The position numbers and the translations under genes are program-made. The notes beneath the pieces were generated by a model. The model had not been told where the DNA came from, ran no database searches, and saw only the letters and a program-made list of their open reading frames with translations. Positions 10,651 through 20,578 of a stretch of 29,717 bases of DNA are shown piece by piece; position 1 is the first letter of the stretch, and every line of letters begins with the position of its first letter. This stretch comes from Nemertoderma westbladi (lineage: Eukaryota > Xenacoelomorpha > Nemertodermatida > Nemertodermatidae). The stretch spans positions 1-29,717 of the forward strand of contig JAUCBJ010005096.1 in the NCBI GenBank assembly GCA_032718475.1. Direction: 5' to 3'.

Positions 10651-12231
10651 CGATATATATATTGTATATATATTGTGGTAATTAGACGTTAGTGAAGTCT
10701 TGTGGTCATTAGACACCGAGTATTAGGGCCTAATAACTACCGTACTGTATAGTGTATATTGTGGTAATTAGATGCCATTGTAAAATAATATTGTGGTAAT
10801 TAGATACAGTGTAGTTTTGTGGTAAATAGACACTTGAGTTCTGTATATTGTGGTAATTAGATGCCAATGTAAAATAATATTGTGGTAATTAGATGCAGTG
10901 TAGTCTTGTGGTAAATAGACACTTGAGTTCTGTATATTGTGGTAATTAGATGCCAATGTAAAATAATATTGTGGTAATTAGATGCAGTGTAGTCTTGTGG
11001 TAAATAGACACTTGAGTTCTGTATATTGTGGTAATTAGATGCCAATGCAAAATAATATTGTGGTAATTAGATGCAGTGTAGTCTTGTGGTAAATAGACAC
11101 TTGAGTTCTGTATATTGTGGTAATTAGATGCAGTGTAGTCACTGTAGTCTTGTGGTAAATAGACACTTCAGTTCTGTATATTGTGGTAATTAGACGCCAT
11201 TGTAAAATAATATTGTGGTAATTAGATGCAGTGTAGTCTTGTGGTAAATAGACACTTGAGTTCTGTATATTGTGGTAATTAGATGCCAATGTAAAATAAT
11301 ATTGTGGTAATTAGATGCAGTGTAGTCTTGTGGTAAATAGACACTTGAGTTCTGTATATTGTGGTAATTAGATGCCAATGCAAAATAATATTGTGGTAAT
11401 TAGATGCAGTGTAGTCTTGTGGTAAATAGACACTTGAGTTCTGTATATTGTGGTAATTAGATGCAGTGTAGTCTTGTGGTAAATAGACACTTCAGTTCTG
11501 TATATTGTGGTAATTAGACGCTATTGTAAAATAATATTGTGGTAATTAGATGCAGTGTAGTCTTGTGGTAAATAGACACTTGAGTTCTGTATATTGTGGT
11601 AGGCCTAATTAGATGCCAATGTAAAATAATATTGTGGTAATTAGATGCAGTGTAGTCTTGTGGTAATTAGATGCAGTGTAGTCTTGTGGTAAATAGACAC
11701 TTGAGTTCTGTATATTGTGGTAATTAGATGCCAATGTAAAATAATATTGTGCTAATTAGATGCAGTGTAGTCTTGTGGTAAATAGACACTTGAATTCTGT
11801 ATATTGTGGTAATTAGATGCCAATGTAAAATAATATTGTGGTAATTAGATGCAGTGTAGTCTTGTGGTAAATAGACACTTCAGTTCTGTATATTCTGATA
11901 TTGTGGTAATTAGACGCCATTGTAAAATAATATTGTGGTAATTAGATGCAGTGTAGTCTTGTGGTAAATAGACACTTGCGTTCTGTATATTGTGGTAATT
12001 AGATGCCAATGTAAAATAATATTGTGGTAATTAGATGCAGTGTAGTCTTGTGGTAAATAGACACTTGCGTTCTGTATATTGTGGTAATTAGACGCCATTG
12101 TAAAATAATATTGTGGTAATTAGATGCCTCTATCGAATTGTTGGGGTAGATTGCGGTAGATTGTGGTAGGTTGGGGTAGATTGTGGTAGGTTGGGGTAGA
12201 TTGTGGTAGGTTGGGGTAATTAGTAGGACCG
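10651..12231 (-). repeat. Right arm of the Foldback-like element, 89-bp tandem repeats (inverted)
   Basis: The same 89-bp family as the left arm, in reverse orientation, about sixteen units with several shortened or fused ones. Its inner end (10652-10765) mirrors the left inner end, including ACGTTAGTGAAGTCTTGTGG. The outer end mirrors the left terminal block with TAGGTTGGGGTAGATTGTGG repeats. Confidence 0.93.
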
Positions 12232-12240
12232 GTCCCTTCC

Positions 12241-12994
12241 GGCCAATGACTACTATACCGAGTACAGTAGTCCTTGCTTCCAGGCAATAGCAAAAAGTCC
12301 GAAATTCCACAAAATTTCTTAGATTACCGGTAGGCCTACTGAATTAGAGCCTCATGACTTACGGTTAGGCAGTAGGGAACATACCCTTAAATAAGCTCCA
12401 AGAGTGGGTTCTTATTTAAGGAAAATGGCTCTTATTTAGGGGTTTTTGGTCCTTTCTTGGATATTTTTTCGACACACAATATCCAAGAACTTGATTCAGG
12501 AAAAAATAACACATAATTTTATTTCACAATATAAAAGTTGGGTCTTACTTGAACATAATGCAATAAACCAGAAAACATTTCACCACCGATTTTTTTCTAC
12601 AAGCGGTTTAAATTGCATCAAAAATACGACCAATTCCTAAATAAGAGGGATTTTTTTTAATTTACTTTATTTAAGACATCGAAATCATAAATACTAAAAG
12701 TCCCTAAGTAAGAGCTTGTGACCTCGGTCAGTGGATTTCTTATTTAGGAATACAATTTCATTTCAAAATATGTACACTCCTTAAATAAATTAAATATTCC
12801 TCATATATTAAATAAATTAAATTAATTTAATTACATATTCCTTATATAAATGTATCTTATACATGTTATACCCAGCCCATTCTTCCTTCTGCCCTTATCT
12901 GCTTATGACAGTTATGACCTCCTAACAGCCTAATCTGGACAGGACATTGCAAGATAAGGGAGCTTCTGAGTTTAATCGGATAGGTGCAAAAGTG
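12241..12994. other. Intergenic with a cluster of CTTAAATAAG/CTTATTTAGG motifs
   Basis: No gene is seen. Between about 12385 and 12790 the motif CYTAAATAAG or its complement appears at least seven times in both orientations (for example near 12387, 12410, 12431, 12637, 12702, 12750 and 12781). This resembles the subterminal repeats of a decayed TIR transposon, but the exact ends and a TSD could not be fixed. AT-rich sequence follows. Confidence 0.4.
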
Positions 12995-13988
12995 CACAAC
13001 GAGCAACAATGACCAAGAATAAGAAACAATGAGTAACAAAACAACGAGCAAAAATGAGCAACAACGAGTAACATTGAGCAACAATGAGAAACAATGAGCA
13101 ATAACGAGCAACAATGATCAATAATAAAGTACAGCAACGAGCAACAATGAGCAATAATGAGAAACAACGACTGAACGAGCAACAACGAGTAACAATGAGC
13201 ACTACTAGGATCGGCATGCTGCATTGCAGCTGCATTTTAAGAATGCATGAACAATGAGCAACAACGAGTAACAATGAGGAACAATGAGCAACAACGAGAA
13301 ACAATGGCCAACAACGAGCAACAATGAGCAATAATAAAGTACAGCGAGCAACAATGAGCAACAATGATCAATAATAAAGTACAACAACGAGCAACAATGA
13401 GCAATAATGAGGAACAACGACTGAACGAGCAACAATGAGCAACAACGAGTAACAATGAGCAACAACGAGTAACAATGAGCAACAATCAGACAATGAGCAA
13501 TAATGAGGAATAATGAGCAACAACGAGAAACAATGACCAACAACGAGCAACAATGAGCAATAATAAAGTACAACGAGCAACAATGATCAATAATAATGTA
13601 CAACAACGAGCAACAACGAGCAATAATGAGGAACAACGACTGAACGAGCAACAATGAGTAACAATGAGCAATAATGAGGAACAATGAGCAACAACGAGAA
13701 ACAATGACCAACAACGAGCAAGAATGAGCAATAATAAAGTACAACGAGCAACAATGATCAATAATAAAGTACAACAACGACAGAACGAGCAATAATGGGG
13801 AACAACGACTGAATGAGCAACGACGAGTAAAACGAGCAACAATGAGCAATAATAAAGAACACCAACGAGCAACAATGAGCAACAACTGAACAACGAGAAA
13901 CAATGAGAAACAATGCAGCAATGAGCAAGCAACAATGAGGAACAACGATTGAATGAGCAATACTGCAATAATAAAGACCAACAACGAG
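12995..13988. repeat. 10-bp-period satellite, left block
   Basis: A degenerate tandem array of the 10-mer GAGNAACAAY. It is interspersed with a recurring longer module containing CAATGATCAATAATAAAGTA (near 13108, 13356, 13577 and 13748), suggesting a loose higher-order repeat. Minus-strand translations rich in Leu, Val and Cys are open in all three frames because the unit lacks stops. They are not evidence of a protein. Confidence 0.88.
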
Positions 13989-14854
13989 GGGTCCTACTGT
14001 CCTACGAATTACCCAAAAAAACACAATATTACCCAAAAAAACACAAAATTACACAAAAAACAAAATATTACCCAAAAAAACTATTCAAAATTTTTTTCAT
14101 AAACAATCTGACAATGTATCTACTATATGTTTAGGTTAACTGTAAGACTAAGAAGAGTTTCACCTTTCAGTTTTAAATTTTCACTTTTTTCAAAATATTA
14201 CATTTTGTTAATTTAAAGATTCATTTAGGCCTAGGCCTAATCTGTTAATGACCTACTGCCAACGGCAGACCGGTAGGCCTACCCAGACTGCCAGACAGCA
14301 TACGAAATCAGATTTCTTAATTAATGGAAAGGACAGACTAACAGAAGGAGCAGGTTACAGTACAGCAGTAGCAGGCTTTTCTAACCAAAACAATAAACGA
14401 TAACCAAAAGAACACAGCAGCACAGGCTGACAGGAGCTACAGTCTTATTTTTGCAACCGGCTAACAGGCTAATGGTTGGCCTACCTCTGTCTGTACAGCT
14501 GTACCTACAGTACAGACCTACGGCTGTACAGTTTTAGTTTATACCCGGCAGCCCGGTAGGGCGCAGTAGGCAGGTAGGCCTGCCTTTTTATAGGATAGCC
14601 TATAAATTCAAAATTATTTTCGTCTTTTTGGGTAAGTTTTTTGCGTAATATGGTAATATTGTGTTTTTTTGTGTTTTAGGCCTATTGTCAATTGTGTTTA
14701 TGTGTTTTTTTGGGTAAATTTTTGTGTTTTTTGTAGGCCTAGTTTTATTGTGTAGCCTATTTTTTTTATTTTATATTTTAATTTTATAGGCCTAGTCAGA
14801 TAGTAGTGTATTTTTGGGTAATTTTGTATTTTTTTTGGGTAATTCGTAGGACCG
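13989..14854. mobile_element. 866-bp TIR element related to the Foldback-like element
   Basis: The left end reads GGGTCCTAC, an 8-bp partial repeat, then GAATTACCC. The right end is the inverse GGGTAATTCGTAGGACCG. These termini match those of the 4.48-kb element except for one base (GAATTACC against TAATTACC). Subterminal blocks iterate ATTACCCAAAAAAAC at both ends in inverted orientation. It is flanked by ACAACGAG (13981-13988 and 14855-14862), an 8-bp putative TSD, although the host satellite itself is rich in this word. The interior has no convincing ORF. Confidence 0.75.
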
Positions 14855-15150
14855 ACAACGAGCAACAGTGAGAAACAACGAGCAATAATAAAGTAGCAGT
14901 CAGCCAGTTGCCAGTACAACAGTGAACAACAACAAGCAACAATCCAGCAATCTGACAATGACTGAATGAGGAACAATGACTGAAAGAGCAATAATAAAGT
15001 ACAACAACTGAACAACGAGCAACAACAAGCTGACAAGCAACAATGAGCAGGAGCACCAACAAGCAACAATGAGCAACAACGAGAAACAATGAGCAATAAT
15101 GAACAACGGGCAACAATGCAGCAATGACAGAATGAGCAACAACTGCTGAA
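14855..15150. repeat. 10-bp-period satellite, right block
   Basis: Continues the GAGNAACAAY array from the left block after the inserted 866-bp element. It is more degenerate, with AACAAGC and CTGAATGAG variants. Confidence 0.82.
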
Positions 15151-15566
15151 CTGACTGACAGACTGGTATAATTTCAAGTAGAGTGGCTGGACATGGCCTA
15201 CTTTTCTTTTTGCTACTAATTTTGCTACTCTGTCTGTACATGACAGCCATTTCCGCGCCAGGGTCCACAATGCGCGAGCGCGACACACGCCCCTGTCAGC
15301 CTGTTCCTTCGCGCCAGGATCTTAAATGCGCGCCACACTGCAGTATTACTGTATTACAGTATTAACTGATTAGGCCTACAGGATTACAGGGTTAGGCTGC
15401 TAAATAACAGAAAATACCGGTACGGCTATAGGCCTATATGAAATAGGACATTTTTTAGTTCCACGTTGCGAGACTTCTAGTAGTCACTCTGTTGTCGGTG
15501 TTGTTGTTGTTGTTGGTGGTGTTGTTGTTAATTTCTCGTTAGGTTTTGGTATTAAGGATTGATGCG
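15151..15566. other. Intergenic; no gene seen
   Basis: Mixed-composition DNA with a GC-rich patch (15255-15340) and a GTT-rich microsatellite at 15491-15529. No conserved coding frame is seen. Confidence 0.5.
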
Positions 15567-15650
15567 GCCCCAGTGGCTCAGTTGGCAGAGCGTGGGACTT
15601 GGAATCTCAAGGTACCGAGTTCAATCCCCCATTCCATTGAATCTTTTTTG
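15567..15650 (+). repeat. tRNA-Pro-like SINE head with Pol III terminator
   Basis: An A box (TGGCTCAGTTGG, from 15574) forms a perfect D stem (GCTC/GAGC). The next stem (TGGGA/TCTCA) closes a 7-nt loop CTTGGAA, giving anticodon TGG, as in tRNA-Pro. A B box (GAGTTCAATCC) follows, but the T stem and acceptor stem do not pair. A T6 run at 15644-15649 would stop RNA polymerase III. It is best read as a tRNA-derived SINE or a decayed tRNA. Confidence 0.6.
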
Positions 15651-15704
15651 TTGTAAGATCTGAAGATTGGTAGTGAGCCATTCAAGGAGACAGTTCATGC
15701 GTTA

Positions 15705-17242
15705 AGGCCCGTTTCCGCGCTGCTTTTTTTATGTGCGGTATTCTGAGCTTTTTTGGGCTGTTTTTTAGCTTTTTTCTGAGCTTTTTTCTAGCTTTTTTGA
15801 GCTTTTTTAAAGCTTTTTTTTACCTTTTTGTCAGTTAAAATGAAGATATAATATGAATGTTCTAGAATTAGATAATTATGATATTCGACCCAGATTTGTT
15901 TGAGCTGTTTTCAAGCTTTTTTTGAGCTTCTTTTGAGCCTTTTTCAAGCTTTTTTGAGCTTTTTTTTTCAAGCTTTATTGTAAGCTTTTTTTGGAGCTTT
16001 ATACAATATTTTAGGTTTTAACATTCCAAAATTCTTCGCAAGGCGATTGCCTTTCTCCGACGAATTTCATCCTGTACATTGCCGACCTCGTATCTGCCCT
16101 GCGGCGCGCAATCCAGTTTCTGAAAAGTATATTTTATGCCGATGATCTTGCTTTTTACTCTACCAACCCTAGGGATATTCAAGACGGTCTTAACAACCTT
16201 TACAAATGGTGCTGTGAAAACTCTCTACAAGTCAACCTAATAAAAACAAAGATTGTTAAGTTTAGGAAGGGTGGCCGGCTTGCTCTGTATGACAAATTCT
16301 TTTACAGTGGGGAGGCTGTAACAATCTGTGACCATTACGAGTATCTGGGACTCACCCTACAACCAACTTTGACGTTCACAAAACACATTAAAGCAAAAAA
16401 GGAAAAGGCATATTCCGCCATTGGCTCTCTTAAAAACCTGCATCTAGTTTCTGTACAAACCGGAATGATAATATTTCAAATGAAGATTTTCCCAATGACA
16501 ACGTACGCAATATCCGAGTTTGGTCCCCTGCTTACACTGCCCCAACTAAAGGAAATCGACAAAATAAAATCTACATTTATAAAACGGTTACTCGGCCTAC
16601 ACATCTCCTCATCCTCCACGCTCGCTTTGAAATTAATCAACGAAGAAACCATACTGTAACTAATGACATTGTTCTTAAATTCCCAGGCATATTTAACTCC
16701 GCAATTCTAGAACAGTACAACACTTTCAGAAACGATGGCAATGCAAATTTCAATGCAGAACAATACCAGCTGGGCCCTGCGTTCCAATCATCTAGCTGGA
16801 AACGCAGCGGCCAACGACACCGTCACCTAGCAACAAGAACCCCATCACACGGGTTTCATTTCAAGCTGTGTGAAAATAAATCCTACCACGATCAATGTAT
16901 TGACTGTATATGTCGTTTCTGTCTGCAACCCGCAAAGAACCGATACCATGCCCTAGTCTGCGACAAATTCCCAACAATATCCACCTTATCCTCTCAATAA
17001 CTAATTACTTTAGACCATATATTAATATTTTAATAATTTATAAATTTTAGATTCTGTGCAATTTAATATGTAATTACTGTACTTAGGTTTTTACCATTTA
17101 CCCCGACTGGGGGGTGTCCAGATTAATTAATAAAACATTCCAAAATTATCAGATTCATCTTGAAGCAATGAATTTCTAGAAATTGTTTTAACTACAAAAA
17201 GATTGAAATAAAGCTAAAAAAAAGCAGGGCGGAAACGGGCCT
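15705..17242. mobile_element. Harbinger-like MITE, copy 1 (carries a nested LINE)
   Basis: The ends are inverted: AGGCCCGTTTCCGCGCTGC at left, and AAAGCAGGGCGGAAACGGGC then CT at right. Both ends are flanked by TTA (15702-15704 and 17243-17245), the 3-bp TSD type made by PIF/Harbinger transposases. The interior is rich in AGCTTTTTT runs. Without the nested LINE the element is about 424 bp. The second copy at 22998-23256 shares both ends and the internal TCATCTTGAAGCAATGAATT. Confidence 0.82.
16034..17133 (+). mobile_element. 5'-truncated LINE inserted in the MITE
   Basis: The insertion is bracketed by a perfect 14-bp TSD AACATTCCAAAATT (16020-16033 and 17134-17147), the mark of target-primed reverse transcription. 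It contains the 3' half of a reverse transcriptase gene. Frame 1 (16036-16659) shows QGDCLSPTNF and the catalytic FYADDLAFY box, then YEYLGLTL. One frameshift near 16620-16655 moves the frame, which then runs to a stop at 16998-17000. It ends with a zinc knuckle of form C-x2-C-x8-H-x4-C (CRFC...HALVC). The 5' part, including any endonuclease domain, is missing. The clade cannot be fixed; a CR1, Jockey, R1 or I type would fit. It is a dead copy. Confidence 0.88.
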
Positions 17243-17245
17243 TTA

Positions 17246-17554
17246 GTAGACGCGGACCTTTGCGCGATTTCGCGCTTGTTTTATTCAGGTTAGTCTTTAT
17301 CCCAATAAGGGTCATGGCAATACATACATACGTAATGAACAGTAATTATACCTACAGTATAAATGTTTAAGAGTTTACGGCCAACCAATAAAGCATAGGT
17401 ACTAAATACAGATACACAATACAATGAGAACCAGATCTAAACAGAATTACCTACTGTAAAACAAAGCAAATTGAATAATAAAATAAAATAAGTGACATGA
17501 GAAGGAAGTTGGGCCGCACTCGTTACGAGTAGTTGGATTAGGAATTTGGGTTAT
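17246..17554. other. Intergenic; nothing recognised
   Basis: AT-rich DNA between the MITE and the 18-bp minisatellite. No gene, repeat or RNA signature is seen. Confidence 0.5.
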
Positions 17555-17892
17555 TTAGAACTTCGTATTAATTTAGAACTTCGTATTAATTTAGAACTTC
17601 GTATTAATTTAGAACTTCGTATTAATTTAGAACTTCGTATTAATTTAGAACTTCGTATTAATTTAGAACTTCGTATTAATTTAGAACTTCGTATTAATTT
17701 AGAACTTCGTATTAATTTAGAACTTCGTATTAATTTAGAACTTCGTATTAATTTAGAACTTCGTATTAATTTAGAACTTCGTATTAATTTAGAACTTCGT
17801 ATTAATTTAGAACTTCGTATTAATTTAGAACTTCGTATTAATTTAGAACTTCGTATTAATTTAGAAGTTCGTATTAATTTAGAAGTTCGTAT
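17555..17892. repeat. 18-bp minisatellite
   Basis: Eighteen full copies and a partial copy of TTAGAACTTCGTATTAAT. They are essentially identical except that the last two carry GAAGTTC. The 18-bp period gives an open frame (LELRIN)n, but it has no ATG and no flanking coding sequence, so it is treated as noncoding. Confidence 0.95.
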
Positions 17893-18170
17893 CGTATGCC
17901 GTATTGAGTAATTCTACTAAAAGGTTATTAGTTGTTCTGTCATCACATTTCATTAGGCTATAGAAATTCTTATTATCGTCTAAATTATTTAAAAGTAAAT
18001 TCGTCGTAGTATCTAAGCTTGAAAATAGTTTTCTCGCAGATTAAAAAATTTGGGACACCTAATTATAATGTGTTTCTCGTCCTCTATTGATTCATCACTA
18101 TAAAATCGACACAATCTACTTTCCAGGGGTGGGGGGGGGGGGGGGGGGGGGTTATCATAACGATCTGTCT
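17893..18170. other. Intergenic with poly-G tract
   Basis: No gene is seen. A run of 21 G residues at 18131-18151 could form G-quadruplexes and may be a length-variable or assembly-sensitive site. Confidence 0.6.
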
Positions 18171-18454
18171 CGGCCCATGTGAAGAATACCAGACTTTCTG
18201 CCGTTATATTTCACTTTGCAGTTACCCCCATGTGAAGAATACCAGGTTTTCGCCAAAAACACAGGTTACAGAAGGGCTGAATCCAACCAAAACAATAAAC
18301 GAATTAGTATATGTACAGGTTATAAGACAGAAATAAGCGCTATAAAACACTTAATAAAGATAAATTTAAAAAATTTAAAAATCGTCATATATATATAAAA
18401 TTCCAATAAAAAGTCGACCGAAAAGTGAAATCCTGGTATTCTTCATATGGGCGC
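18171..18454. mobile_element. Small TIR element (MITE-like)
   Basis: GCCCATGTGAAGAATACCAG near the left end is inverted as CTGGTATTCTTCATATGGGC near the right end. A second direct copy of CCCATGTGAAGAATACCAG lies at 18228-18245. The flanks carry CTGTCT on both sides (18165-18170 and 18455-18460), a possible 6-bp TSD. The interior is short and AT-rich, with no gene. Confidence 0.6.
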
Positions 18455-18601
18455 CTGTCTATCTTAAAGTTGTGATGCTGATTCTTAACCGTGTTAATAT
18501 TTGGCGAGTTCTAAATATGATAGATGAATAATCGGTGGGTAACAAATCCAAAATGAGGTGAATCATAATTGTAATCTTTACTGTGATTAATAAAATAATG
18601 T

Positions 18602-19611
18602 TCACTGGCATACATTTAACTCCAGTCTACCCTCATACAATCTGCACACCAGCCCCACCAGATCACGTTTCGCCTGGTTAGCCAATTCCTTAGAATATCG
18701 TCCGTTTATTGTAATCCAAGGCACCCCGCTGTGATGTGGGTTTAGGTTTCTAGTTTGCGACGCCATCTCGTGTTGATATTTGGTACCTTCTGATGAAGTT
18801 GTGCATTGCTGTAAGATAAACAGAACAATTTTCATAATTATTAGAATATTAATATTCTTTCATTATCCACTAATTTAGTCAAAGATGGAAGATATTATAA
18901 ATGTTAATTTACATAATGGTGTGATGACGATATAACTACAATAGGCCGTCCCATTCTCTCGGTCAGCATTCAGTTATACACTTAGGCCTCTACCATACCA
19001 TGCGATATCGTATTACCTGTATTGTATTGTAGTCCACCACTGGTTCTGTGCACCTCCTAGCGGCTTCATTGGGGTTCTTCGATAACTCCATGCAATAAAT
19101 TATTGGGATATTAATAGATGGAGGAGTTTTATGTATCAAACACGCCTAAAGGTACAATAAATACGAATGTTTTAAATAAATAATAGATGAAAAGGTTCAA
19201 TATACAGTAAGTAGTAATATATTTGTTTAAATCGTAAGTTAGATAATTCTGGATAATCCTTGTATGTGTCACGTTTTGGAATCTTTGTATAAACTTTACC
19301 TGGAACAAATTGGCTTCGCATTCATTAGCGCCGTGTTGGCAGGTGCAAATAGACGGGTCTGATTCATCCTCATTCGCGTTCCCATAGGGATATAGGTCAA
19401 TCTGTAGCGCCTCCTGCGGCAGACTGTTGAATGCGGTCCACAGCTGACCAGTTATAAACCTTTTGCTGTAAGGACACAAGGTTTCGTAGTAGACACTAAC
19501 TAGCACTGGTTCGGTAGAAAAGGAGTCAATCAAACTCACAGATGATTGACCTTTAATAAAGGTTATTAGTGTTACTAATAGCAAATAGGGCGTAAACATT
19601 GTATTACACAT
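18602..19611 (-). CDS. GILT-1: gamma-interferon-inducible lysosomal thiol reductase-like, three exons
   Basis: Join of exon 1 19611-19300, exon 2 19145-19017 and exon 3 18808-18602 on the minus strand. The introns are 154 and 208 bp, both phase 0 with GT-AG ends (CCAG/GTAAAG, CTTTAG/GCG, ACAG/GTAATA, CTTACAG/CAA). The product is 215 residues. The ATG at 19611 is the first after an in-frame TAA and has A at -3; a hydrophobic signal peptide follows. GILT enzymes reduce protein disulfides in lysosomes at acid pH. Family marks are YYETLCPYS (about 41-49), the signature CQHGANECEAN (about 91-101), IIYCMELSKNP in exon 2, and SSEGTKYQHEMA with PWITING (about 177-183) in exon 3. The active site is CPYS rather than the usual CxxC, so the second redox cysteine is replaced by serine. 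A related gene lies upstream in the same orientation. A frame reading through intron 1 would stop early. Confidence 0.9.
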
Positions 19612-19620
19612 GTTCTTCAA

Positions 19621-20578
19621 ATTGTTATAATTATCTTACATATGTAAATAAAATTATTGCGCTGCCCGAGCGAGGTCAATTATATGTATCGTTGGTAGAA
19701 ACGGATTGGGAGGAGGAGGGGAGGGGGGGGGGGGGGGTGAATTTGAGTCTCAATGTGAAGATTTCAATTGAATGAAAGCAGCAGGTTGGTTACAGTGGTA
19801 CGGTATTCAACCGACAATAAAAACCTGTAAACTAAAGTAACAGTTTTAAGAGAGAACATTTAACTAATTTTTACAGTTTATTTTTTTTATAATCAGCTGT
19901 AATTTGCGTCGATTTTCCCCTGGGGTGGGATGAATTTTGATTGCGTCTAGAGCCCCCCCGGTCGGTAATAAATACACTTTTTAGGAATAATAATTTATTA
20001 ACAAAACAATTCAAAATCGAATTTATTATAAAACTTTTAAGTTAACAGTTCGCATTGCAACTAACACTATTACCATCAATTACTGTTTTAAATTGAGTTC
20101 TTCTAAGGTTTATAGTTACCCATTCCATTAAACCATTTGTTACTTTGTGCTCTAATGGGCCAACGAGATCTATAGCCTCATTAAAACCACATCTTATACT
20201 AATTGGAACTCAAAGCGTAATCGTTATAGCAAATCGATAAACCATTGAATATTTATTGCAAACTAATAAATGTACTTTAATAGCTCTCTGCTGCTCCCTA
20301 ATACTTTACTTACTAGACCAAGCGGCTGCTGATTTTAGTATTCAGTAAGTACAGTAGATAGGTCATCTGTACTTATATATTGATACAACATGCTCACCAA
20401 CAAACGGGTACTAGTTCCCACGGTCCCCTACTTTGACTGAAATAACTCTTTGCCTCAAATTAACAGAATCGACAATTTTTAATTGAAAGTATTTAATTTT
20501 TATGGAAATTAAATTAATAATAAATTTAAACGCCGCTTTACGAAACCGCCACATAAATACAGAGTTATTAGTTGATAA
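19621..20578. other. Intergenic between GILT-1 and GILT-2; no gene seen
   Basis: AT-rich DNA with a 15-G run at 19723-19737. It should hold the GILT-1 promoter and the 3' end of GILT-2. No further exon or repeat was recognised. Confidence 0.5.

Larger units (their letters stand above)
7750..12231. mobile_element. Foldback-like transposon, 4.48 kb
   Basis: Two long arms in opposite orientation flank a ~1-kb loop. The left end begins GGGTCCTACTAATTACCCC. The right end is its inverse, ending GTAGGACCG. Outside both ends lies the perfect 9-bp direct repeat GTCCCTTCC (7741-7749 and 12232-12240), which reads as a TSD. Inverted arms built from tandem subrepeats plus a 9-bp TSD match the architecture of Drosophila Foldback elements; kinship to a transposase superfamily cannot be judged. 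No transposase frame is visible in the loop, so it is non-autonomous. Confidence 0.85.

Noticed and set aside
10345-10692. 115-codon plus-strand frame in the Foldback loop
   Set aside because: Its most protein-like part is the antisense of the LINE fossil on the minus strand.
12922-13984. Leu/Val/Cys-rich minus-strand frames resembling membrane segments
   Set aside because: They are translations of the 10-bp satellite. All three frames are open for the same reason, and a transposon interrupts the array.
15702-17245. TTAA target site (piggyBac or Kolobok type) for the MITE
   Set aside because: The right flank of copy 1 reads TTTAGTA, so only TTA is shared by both sides of both copies.
17546-17911. 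121-codon frame encoding (LELRIN)n
   Set aside because: It starts at TTG, not ATG, consists only of the 18-bp minisatellite and has no flanking coding sequence.
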